Positions 54,200 to 61,956 of a DNA stretch of 64,000 nt are shown piece after piece. Under the pieces are notes generated by a model. It worked only from the letters and a program-made list of their open reading frames with translations. It was not told the DNA's origin and did not search any database. The translations under genes and the position numbers were made by a program. Every line of letters begins with the position of its first letter. Positions within the stretch are counted from its first letter, which is position 1. Origin of the DNA: Fistulifera solaris (taxonomy: Eukaryota; Bacillariophyta; Bacillariophyceae; Naviculales; Stauroneidaceae); contig AP026134.1 of assembly GCA_030295235.1 (NCBI GenBank), positions 62,001 to 126,000 of the forward strand, written 5' to 3'.

Positions 54200-55357
54200 A
54201 TGAAGATCGCTCTCTTTCTCTCCGTCTTGACTGGACTCTTGTCTTTGATCCAAGCTCGTCTCCAAGCTACGGTGCGCGAACAAGCCGAGGAAATGGCCGC
54301 GAAACTCGGTGGCAAGAAAAAGCAACTGGGATGGCATGCTCCCATTCGCGTCTCCTTCAAAATGGAACACTTCAAGTCGTTCCAAGAACCCGACGAGTTC
54401 AACAAGAAGGTCGCGGCGGGAGCTTTCAATCGCGCCTTTGAACAGGTCTTTGAGGGCATGTCGACGGATTGGGGCTTCATTGACAGTCTCGTGGAAGTCC
54501 CCGAGGATCCCACCTTTCTTGGTCGCGTGAACTACCACAAGAACAAGAAGAACCAGAGCAAGAACAACAATCACAAGCCATCCAACAACAACAACAACTC
54601 GAATCCAGGAATTAAAAACACCTGGACCATCCCTTACGGAACCTACACGACCGACGCGTGGTGCCGTCTGTGTCCTCCTGATTTGTTGAGTAGCGGCAAG
54701 AATGGCGAAAGCTTCTCGAACTTTCTTAAAGACCAAGCCAAGTGGGATGAAGCCGCCAAATTGTTTTGTGCGGAATTGAAAGGAACGGGAATTGAGAATT
54801 TTGAAGACATCAAGAACTGCGCTTTTACCGTCAGCTACCTGGGAGCGAACGAGCTAGAAATGATGGAGTCCAGTGTATCGACGGAGGTCATGTCGAGTTT
54901 GGAAGTATCCGGAAGCACCAAGAGTATCATTACAGCATTCAATATTCGCTCATCGGCTTCGTTCAACATGGATGTTCTCGAGAAGTCGTTCGCTGTCGCC
55001 TACAACAATGTGTTTGAAGATTATGGATACGTCGTGGAGGGCGTTCAGCTTCTCCGTCAAGTCATCGCTTCGCAAAATGCTGAAAGTTCGACGGCTGTAC
55101 TAGTGCATGACAACAATATCGCCCTTTCGGCCGACCGCGGCGCATTGGTGACAACCAGGTTTTGGGTGAACATTGACTGGAAGTGCCAGAACTGCAACGC
55201 GAGAGACCTGCTTCCCGGTGTTTTGTTGCAGAACATGCCCGAGATTGGTCGTCATAACATCTTGGAATCGTACCTCTGCAACAATTTGCGCGATTTCGGT
55301 GATGCGAGTCTTGCGGACGTTACCGGATGCGGCATTGTCTTTCCGGAAGGCATGTAG
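54200..55357 (+). CDS. Secreted two-domain protein with paired CxxC motifs, unknown function (385 aa)
   Basis: Secreted protein with signal peptide MKIALFLSVLTGLLSLIQA. Two related domains follow. Domain 1 has AFNRAFEQVFEGMSTDWG, WCRLCPPDLL and LFCAELKGTGIENFEDIKNC. Domain 2 has LEKSFAVAYNNVFEDYGY, WKCQNCNARDLLP and YLCNNLRDFGDASLADVTGC. Each thus has a helix pair, a CxxC pair and a final Cys pair. A linker very rich in Asn, Lys and Ser (about residues 110-138) lies inside domain 1, between its helical part and its CxxC. The frame is intact. No known family recognised. The duplicated domain looks like a disulfide-stabilised extracellular module. Confidence 0.72.
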   Translation: MKIALFLSVLTGLLSLIQARLQATVREQAEEMAAKLGGKKKQLGWHAPIRVSFKMEHFKSFQEPDEFNKKVAAGAFNRAFEQVFEGMSTDWGFIDSLVEVPEDPTFLGRVNYHKNKKNQSKNNNHKPSNNNNNSNPGIKNTWTIPYGTYTTDAWCRLCPPDLLSSGKNGESFSNFLKDQAKWDEAAKLFCAELKGTGIENFEDIKNCAFTVSYLGANELEMMESSVSTEVMSSLEVSGSTKSIITAFNIRSSASFNMDVLEKSFAVAYNNVFEDYGYVVEGVQLLRQVIASQNAESSTAVLVHDNNIALSADRGALVTTRFWVNIDWKCQNCNARDLLPGVLLQNMPEIGRHNILESYLCNNLRDFGDASLADVTGCGIVFPEGM

Positions 55358-55913
55358 TAGAGACCAGCCGCTGGATTTATTTGGAGAAAGTTTCGTAGAT
55401 CTCAGTTGTTGCTTATTGAGCTCTTGTAGCGAGACATCGCTCCCTTACATACATATTATTGCCTGGGCCAAGGAATGTAGCTTATAACTGCGTTTGCTAT
55501 ATAACAGGGCGTCATTACAAACACTGATATTTATCTCGTTTGCAATAATTATACCCTGGTACCAGGTAACCAAACTCTTCATCATTACTCCGTATTCTTT
55601 TGCAACACGGCGAAGCCATGTGTAACACCGGAACGACACTTAGTTGTGTTTATTTGATGACGTCCACTGTCATTCCTTCCTACATTAAGCCTCACAATAT
55701 TGAAACCCGCTGTGTGTACTCCACGTCAGATTCATGCGCGATTCATTCCGGCACACCTTTCTTGCACTTTCATCGACCGTTCACAATTTCCGACTTTCGA
55801 CTCATCTCTTTTCTTTCGACAACGAATCCGTACCTGGTATCATTCATCCGCAAACACCAGAAAAAGAACCCTTGTCCTCTTCTCTCAGCCAAAAGCTGAA
55901 TCTATCATTTAGC
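55358..55913. other. Intergenic region, no gene seen
   Basis: About 550 bp. The frame of the next gene is open upstream of 55914, but that part is Ser/Phe-rich and unlike coding sequence. A TACTCCGTA motif lies at 55586-55594. Confidence 0.45.
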
Positions 55914-56741
55914 ATGATGATGAGTGAAGCACACTTTATACGGCTGGTCGTACTTTATTGTCTTTTCATCGGCCAAGTCGCCGCCAATTGTCCCCCGTCC
56001 GTCGTTTCCTCGTTTGAAGAATTGCACGAATATTGTCCGGATGCCAGTGCCGATAATGGTGATTACGCCTGCTACAAACACGATCGTGTGGTTTGTCGAG
56101 GATCGATTGATCATCGGCGTACACCGCCGTCCTGTACGCATTCCTCGATTCGCGATTGCGGTGACGATGAATATTATCACGTGTGTGCTTATGGACACAA
56201 AAATTGCAATCATCGTTCCGATTATACCTTTGTTTGTTGGGACAAGCAACAAGGACATTGGTGTCAAGGATCCATTGAGCCCGATAAGGGGACATGGTCG
56301 CATCCGACGTGTCCTCGCGATGCTTTATACGATTGTGGGGATTTGTATCGATACGGATTGAATGTTGCTCGGGATTGTTCGTGTTCCGGATTTTTCGGAG
56401 GTCCCGTTCAATATGAATGCCGCGAACCGAATGGTCGTGTTTGGTGTTCGTATCGATCGAGCTTTTTCGGAGGTCATTCATCGTCGTGGTCATCTAGTTG
56501 GACATGGAGTGCGTTGTGGGTCTGGGGGACATCTTCTCATCATAAGGCGGAGAATAGGGAGTATTCTGCAACGCGAAATTCTGTTGGACCATGGGGGATC
56601 GGTTGCATTGCGATTATAGCTGTAATAGCAGTTCTAGCTGTTGTTCGCCGCCGAAAGGAAACAACTCGAGCCCCCAACATTTTCAGACAAATGAGCAGCG
56701 ACATCCTCATGAATCGACGGCCCTCTTGTCGACTTTGTTAA
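55914..56741 (+). CDS. Cys-rich type I membrane protein, unknown function (275 aa)
   Basis: Signal peptide MMMSEAHFIRLVVLYCLFIG with likely cleavage before NCPPS. The ectodomain has many Cys in short patterns (DYACYKHDRVVCRGS, HVCAYGHKNC, VQYECREPNGRVWCS), several of them CxxxxxxxxC pairs that look like a threefold repeat of a small disulfide module. A Ser/Trp-rich linker (SSSWSSSWTWSALW) and one transmembrane helix (IGCIAIIAVIAVLAVV) follow, then RRRK and a short tail. I use the first ATG of the signal peptide. No named domain recognised. Surface receptor or wall-binding role is only suggested by topology. Confidence 0.62.
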   Translation: MMMSEAHFIRLVVLYCLFIGQVAANCPPSVVSSFEELHEYCPDASADNGDYACYKHDRVVCRGSIDHRRTPPSCTHSSIRDCGDDEYYHVCAYGHKNCNHRSDYTFVCWDKQQGHWCQGSIEPDKGTWSHPTCPRDALYDCGDLYRYGLNVARDCSCSGFFGGPVQYECREPNGRVWCSYRSSFFGGHSSSWSSSWTWSALWVWGTSSHHKAENREYSATRNSVGPWGIGCIAIIAVIAVLAVVRRRKETTRAPNIFRQMSSDILMNRRPSCRLC

Positions 56742-56897
56742 AAGTGTAATGCACCTTCTCAATCAATGCATCGCAATCACCGTAAGGCTTTCTCCTTCAA
56801 CTTTACGAGTTAGATCACTTCTCATACATAGAGTATATAAACTTGTGTCCTTCGATTCGCCTACTAAAATTACAATGTATTCTGTGTCTAGATGAGC

Positions 56898-57455
56898 TTA
56901 AGCTTCGTCCATTCGGTCGTCGGTAGCAGACGATACAGCTTTCGGATTGACCAACTCGCGCATCGCACTCGATTTTTTGCGGGCCGCAATGCGGGCTTTC
57001 GCGGAATCGACCACATTCCGCATGACTTGTTCGCGGGTGGCGACCGCCGGGGCCAACAAATCAATCGATTTCTCAATCTCGACACGCGCCTGTTTCTTCT
57101 TTTCAACCGCGGCATCTTTCATACGGGCCGCGAAGAAGCGTTGATCACGGGCTGTTTGAATTTCTGTGACTTTCTGCATCGCCTGCAAGGTCTGGCCCAT
57201 TAAGTGACGGTCGTATTTGACGGGACGGTTGCGGCGTTTCTCGAATTCGAATGTACTGTCGACAGCCATTTCTTTGCCGCGTGTTTTGCGGAAGGCTTTC
57301 GTCCATGCAACTTTGCGTGGATTGCGTTTCTTATTAAAATTGCGAATACATTTGGATCGACAAAAACGAAATTGTTTGCTGTCGTTGCGTACAAACACCA
57401 TGCCGTGCCCCGGATAGCACGGGCTAGAGCAGAAATAACACTTTTCAATTCTCAT
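56898..57455 (-). CDS. RLP24: RLP24-type ribosome biogenesis factor (eL24-like)
   Basis: Pre-60S assembly factor of 185 aa that occupies the eL24 site and is exchanged for the ribosomal protein in the cytoplasm after release by Drg1/AFG2. The N-terminus has the zinc motif [13 protein letters not shown] ... FCRSKC, then [19 protein letters not shown], which is the conserved eL24/RLP24 block. The longer C-terminus ([18 protein letters not shown], then a coiled stretch) separates RLP24 from ribosomal eL24. The ATG is at 57455. No intron or break. Nucleolar location inferred. Confidence 0.92.
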   Translation of the reverse strand: MRIEKCYFCSSPCYPGHGMVFVRNDSKQFRFCRSKCIRNFNKKRNPRKVAWTKAFRKTRGKEMAVDSTFEFEKRRNRPVKYDRHLMGQTLQAMQKVTEIQTARDQRFFAARMKDAAVEKKKQARVEIEKSIDLLAPAVATREQVMRNVVDSAKARIAARKKSSAMRELVNPKAVSSATDDRMDEA

Positions 57456-57828
57456 TCTTGTATTTTTCTGGTGTTGTTGCTAATATATCTGTTGTGCAAT
57501 ACAGTTGGTGCTGGTGTTGTCGTGCATGAGCATGTCTGCCCTTTCGTCGCGCCTTTTACCGTGTTCCTCGAAAGTTCAATGGTGGTAAAAATTACGTCCG
57601 TCCGTCGTCAACGAGCAAAGAGGATCTTGCTAAACTCACAACGGTACACTACAGGTTCCGACTAAAAAGTGCTGGCATACCAGGTGCTTTCTTATTCTCG
57701 TCAACTTTTTCAACCATTTTAATGAAAAGCGCATTAGCTGACTTTTCAAAAATAAACGCTTCTACTTCGATTTAGACCATACAAAAATGACCGACTCGGT
57801 GGATATGGGTTGCCAAAGATTGTCATTG
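57456..57828. other. Short intergenic region
   Basis: Upstream of RLP24 and downstream of the first M43 gene. No gene seen. Confidence 0.4.
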
Positions 57829-58813
57829 TCATCGAGCATCCCGGATATTCCGCCAAGCTTCCTGCATCCGACTTGCTTGTCCTCGAGTGAAAATGTCGTC
57901 ACATCCTGATGGAGCGTAATCCATGATGTTGTTTAACGGATCCCGTCCACTTTGGTTCGGACAGGTATCAGGTAGCGGATTGGGGCATTCACCCTCATAT
58001 ATTCCGTGATACGATGCCTGAGCGTTGGTGTCGTCGACCAAATCGCCTGGGGAACAACCTCCATCAAAGGTATGGAAGAGGTTCATCCAGTGACCTGGAT
58101 AGAGCCGTGAGACTTACGTAGGATAGAAAGTTTAAAGAATTTTTCGTGAACGTACCAACTTCATGTGCCAACGTGGTCTTGTCAATACCCCGAGTACAGC
58201 CAGAATCGATCACGACGCCATCCCTGGTTCCCATCCAGACGGCATCCTCAGCCATATTCGCGTATCCACAAAAACGTTCGTTTCCTATGATGGCGGCTTT
58301 GTAATACACATTGAGTGCGTTTAGACCCCCTTCTCTATATTGACTTTCCATCGCATTCTGCTCAGGCGAATCCCATTTGGACATGTACCAGCTATTACTG
58401 GTGACTCGATTCGTCGACACAACATTCAACTGAATCCCAGTCGATGACAAAAGGTTGTTGGTGACTTTTATGTTTTCGTCAAGAACAGCGTTCGACAAGA
58501 ATCCGGTGCCGTCGGTCATTTGGATGGCATGAAGGTAGGTGTCGATCTCGATTCGAGAGCGCCCAAAGTTGCAAGGGAAACGAACTTGTGATGCCGATGC
58601 ACGCTCCTGTTCTACTCGTGCCACCCGCTCTTCTTGTGCAATGGCCATCTTTTCAATGGTAGCACTATCGGGCGCTTGATATCCACAACCGTGTGGCTTC
58701 TGCGAAAGGAGTCGGTGATGGTCATGATCGTGTAGGATATTATCCTCATGATCATGCGAGAGGACAAACGGCGCAGATAGAGCGCAAAGGAGAAACACAG
58801 TCAATTTCGCCAT
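57829..58813 (-). CDS. Secreted M43 (pappalysin-like) metalloprotease, paralogue A
   Basis: Secreted zinc endopeptidase of 307 aa. Signal peptide MAKLTVFLLCALSAPFVLS, then a His/Asp-rich segment (HDHEDNILHDHDHH), HGCGYQAPD, and a catalytic domain with IDTYLHAIQM. The zinc motif HEVGHWMNLFHTFDGGC is created only by splicing intron 58095-58155 (gtacgt...tccag, 61 bp), which splits the Gly codon after HEV. The Met-turn is NNIMDYAPSG. The fold and motifs are those of the metzincin M43B group (ulilysin/pappalysin), but the usual metzincin Gly of HExxHxxGxxH is Asn here. Length is exactly 308 codons. It is the first of three tandem paralogues on the minus strand. Confidence 0.87.
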
Positions 58814-59388
58814 TGTCTTTTGCCTTTGAAAATCTTTTTCTTGTTGAGTAATGCGATCATTATTATTTGCGTTGGCCAAAAGGAGAAAACGGAGACGCGA
58901 CAACCCCGACGACCTCCTCCTCCTTTTCGTACATTACCAGGTATAGTTCGTCCAAAACAAACGCGAAACGCGAGAATGCGGCACTTCCAGTTTCCAGTGA
59001 TTTTCTCACAGTTCTATTGGTAGTAGCTTGTAAGAAATCGATACAATTGTACCTACTCAAAAACGGATACCGACAATAGATGACGGGGAGACTCCATGAA
59101 AACCTAACAAAATGCAATGTCCCAGATTCATTCGTAGGCGCCGATGTCCGAAGTCCAATGCACAATCAGAATGCAGTCCCCTCCCTGTCTTTTCTTGGAC
59201 AATTCACGAATGCTTTACGAGGAGTTCTATGTGGATCACTTTTTGCATTATTTTAAAATTTAGATGTAAGGTTAGTCTAAGGTATAAAAGGACTCCGTGA
59301 TTAACACAATATTAATCCGTAGAGAACAATAACTTCCTTTTATAAACTTGCAAATAGTGGTACCGTACTAGTCGACCGTCCCTCCTCA
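58814..59388. other. Intergenic region between M43 paralogues A and B
   Basis: Promoter of paralogue A and 3' flank of B. No gene seen. Confidence 0.45.
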
Positions 59389-60333
59389 TCAAGCATCTCG
59401 GATATTTTTCCAAGCTTCTTGCATCCGTCTTGCCTGACCTCGGGTAAAACGATTAACACATCCCGACGGAGCGTAATCCATAATGTTGTCCAAGGGATCT
59501 CGTCCGGGCTGATCCGGGCACGTATCAGGTAGCGGATCGGGACTGTCGTAGCCAGGTTCTGTGTAATACGAGGCCTGAGCGTTTGTGTCGTCGACTAAAT
59601 CTCCGGGAGAACATCCTCCGTCAAATGTGTGAAATAGATTCATCCAATGTCCTAAAAGCCATAGTAAGTTTGAAAGGGTAGACTTGCAACAGTTACAGAA
59701 TGTTTGCCTTTCAATGAACTTACCGACTTCATGTGCCAATACGGAATCAGCAGTAGCACAATTTGAATCCATCACAATGCCATCCTGAGTTCCCATCGAG
59801 ATCGCATACTCGGCCAAGCTCGCATATCCGCACCAACGGTCGTTGTCTATGATTGCAGCTTTGTAGTAAATGTTTAGTGTATTGGGACCCCCTTGCTTAT
59901 ACTGACTTTCCATGGCTTTCTGCTCGTCAGTATTCCAATTGGACATGTACCAGATATCGCTGGTGACGCGATTCTTTGAAATGAGATTTAACTGGAAGCC
60001 GGTCGCTAATATGTGTTTGTTGGTGTTTGCCACGTTTTCTTCAAGTACAGCATCAGACAAAAAGCCAGTTTCGTTGGTCATTTCAACAGCATGAATGTAT
60101 GTGTCGATGTGGACGACTTGCGTGTCAGAGCGCGCAGGGTTGCAACGCAAAAGAGCTTGCGATGTAAATGCGCGCTCCTGTTCTATCCGCGCCATCCGCT
60201 CCTCTTGAGCGATGGCCAGTCTTTCAATGGTAGCTTTATCAGGTGCTTGAAACCCACAACCACGAGGCTCCTGTGAAAGGAGTAGGTGGTGGTCATGGTT
60301 GTGGAAGATATGACCCTCTGAGTGGGTGGTGCA
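59389..60333 (-). CDS. M43 metalloprotease, paralogue B; N-terminus disrupted
   Basis: Second paralogue. The catalytic part is intact: HIDTYIHAVEM, NIYYKAAI, the zinc motif HEVGHWMNLFHTFDGGC after removing intron 59652-59723 (gtaagt...tttag, 72 bp, which is also open in frame), and NIMDYAPSG. Homology extends upstream of the internal ATG at 60195 through CGFQAPDKATIERLAIAQEE and a His-rich part (HIFHNHDHHLLLSQ) to about 60333. There an in-frame TAA (60334-60336) cuts it off from a possible signal peptide that begins at an ATG (60392) in another frame and ends TTTAMSHE. Either sequence errors or real decay of the secretion signal explains this. The start is unresolved. Confidence 0.75.
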   Translation of the reverse strand, partial: CTTHSEGHIFHNHDHHLLLSQEPRGCGFQAPDKATIERLAIAQEERMARIEQERAFTSQALLRCNPARSDTQVVHIDTYIHAVEMTNETGFLSDAVLEENVANTNKHILATGFQLNLISKNRVTSDIWYMSNWNTDEQKAMESQYKQGGPNTLNIYYKAAIIDNDRWCGYASLAEYAISMGTQDGIVMDSNCATADSVLAHEVGKFIERQTFCNCCKSTLSNLLWLLGHWMNLFHTFDGGCSPGDLVDDTNAQASYYTEPGYDSPDPLPDTCPDQPGRDPLDNIMDYAPSGCVNRFTRGQARRMQEAWKNIRDA

Positions 60334-60517
60334 TTACTCATGGCTCATGGCTGTAGTGGTCAAAGTAAGTCGAAAGACGCTGATTTTTGCATGCCAGACG
60401 CGCAGCGGCAACAACGAATGTTTCAAACACGAAACGAATTTTTTTGAACCAATGATTTTGAGGGATTACGTATATTATTAAAAGGCAGCATCGAAAAGTG
60501 CTTCCCGGATAGTCTGA

Positions 60518-61454
60518 TCAAGCTCTTCGGATTTTCCTCCAGGCGTCGTGCATGCGTTGAACTTGACCTGGGGTAAAGATATCACCACATCCGTTGGGAG
60601 CATAATCCATAATGTTATCCAAGGGATCGAAACCCGCGTCGGGGCAGGTATCGGGCAACGGATCGGGACACTCCTCACTCAAATACTTCATCGGCATGGC
60701 CTGTCCGTTCGTGTCGTCTACCAAATCTCCAGGAGAACAACCTCCATCAAATGTGTGAAGAAGATTCATCCAATGACCTAGCCAAAAGAGCTTTTTTTGT
60801 GAGATGCTGTGCGACACTTCGTCCCAGCACGCCGACAAACGTACCAAATTCATGAGCCAAAATAGTCTTGTTGGTAGCGCAAAGCGTATCGACAACAACG
60901 CCGTCGTCCTCCGGCCAATACACCGCATCCTCTGCTAAGTTGGCGTAACCACAAACACGGTCACCATCTACAAAAGCGGCCTTGTAATAAATATTCAAAG
61001 TATCGAGTCCTCCTTGTTTCAGTTGACGCTTTATGTCCATTTCTTCGTCGGAATCCCAATCGGAAATGTACCAAACATCATTCGTGATGCGATTCGTCGA
61101 AACGACCTTTAATTGAAACCCGGTCGACCACAATAACTCGTTCGTGACTTTGATGTTCTCTTCAATGGCAGCGTCAGGTAGATGACCCGTTCGATTCATC
61201 ATTTGAATAACATGAATGTACGTATCAATAGTTCGGAAGCGAGAGCCACTACCACAGGCGTCACAACGAAAGAGACCACGCGGTGAGGTGCTCTTTTCCA
61301 AACGTCGCTCGTCGCGATGGGCCATGTCTTCCATCGCCGCCACATCGGGTGCACGATAGCCACAGCCTCGTGCCGGCGAAGAAGAATCATCATGATGATC
61401 GTGGGACAAGACCGTCGCGATGAAGTACAACAGAATGATGCTCACGGCCTTCAT
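60518..61454 (-). CDS. Secreted M43 (pappalysin-like) metalloprotease, paralogue C
   Basis: Third paralogue, 289 aa, complete. Signal peptide MKAVSIILLYFIATVLS, then HDHHDD, ARGCGYRAPD and a catalytic domain with IDTYIHVIQMMNRTG and LNIYYKAAFVDGDRVCGYAN. Splicing of intron 60778-60844 (gtacgt...gctag, 67 bp) at the same place as in the sisters makes the zinc motif HEFGHWMNLLHTFDGGC. The Met-turn is NIMDYAPNG. The ATG at 61454 is preferred to a non-ATG start of the longer frame. Length is exactly 290 codons. The conserved intron position shows that the three genes arose by tandem duplication. Confidence 0.87.
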
Positions 61455-61956
61455 TGTAATCAATAATTTTGCGTAAGCGATTTTGGGATCCAATGTCAGC
61501 TTTGGAAATGTATGTTTCTTTTCAAGAACACCCACCGACGAATTTGGTAACACAAAAACGATGCCGCCAGTGGGAGTGCTGGGGACTCCCATTCCCCTTT
61601 TCCCGCACACTTCTTTCTTTCATTGACACTATCCAAAAAGAACCAAGAAAAAGTAAAAGTGAAATGGACTCCCACCGTTTCGTTCTCGCCGGCATGCAAT
61701 GCGGCAAAAATCGCAACAAAGTGCAACCCTTACCAGGTATCGTCGCGGTGGGAATTGTCGAGTGACGTATAATTCACGAACCAACAAACACGAGTGAATT
61801 TCCTATCTTATTCACGAAAATCATTTTTAATAGAATAGCTTCTAAGCTCATGCCAGGTAGGTTTTTCCTAGAATATAAAATACTGCATTACACTTTGCAC
61901 GGACCATATGCCAGTCCTATTATCATATGCATCAACATCAATCATCACAATACTTG
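61455..61956. other. Intergenic region, no gene seen
   Basis: Promoter of M43 paralogue C and 3' flank of the GH5-like gene. No supported ORF. Confidence 0.45.

Noticed and set aside
59652-59723. M43 paralogue B translated through its intron
   Set aside because: The 72-bp segment is open in frame, but it splits the zinc motif, has gtaagt and ttttag ends, and sits exactly where both paralogues have an intron.
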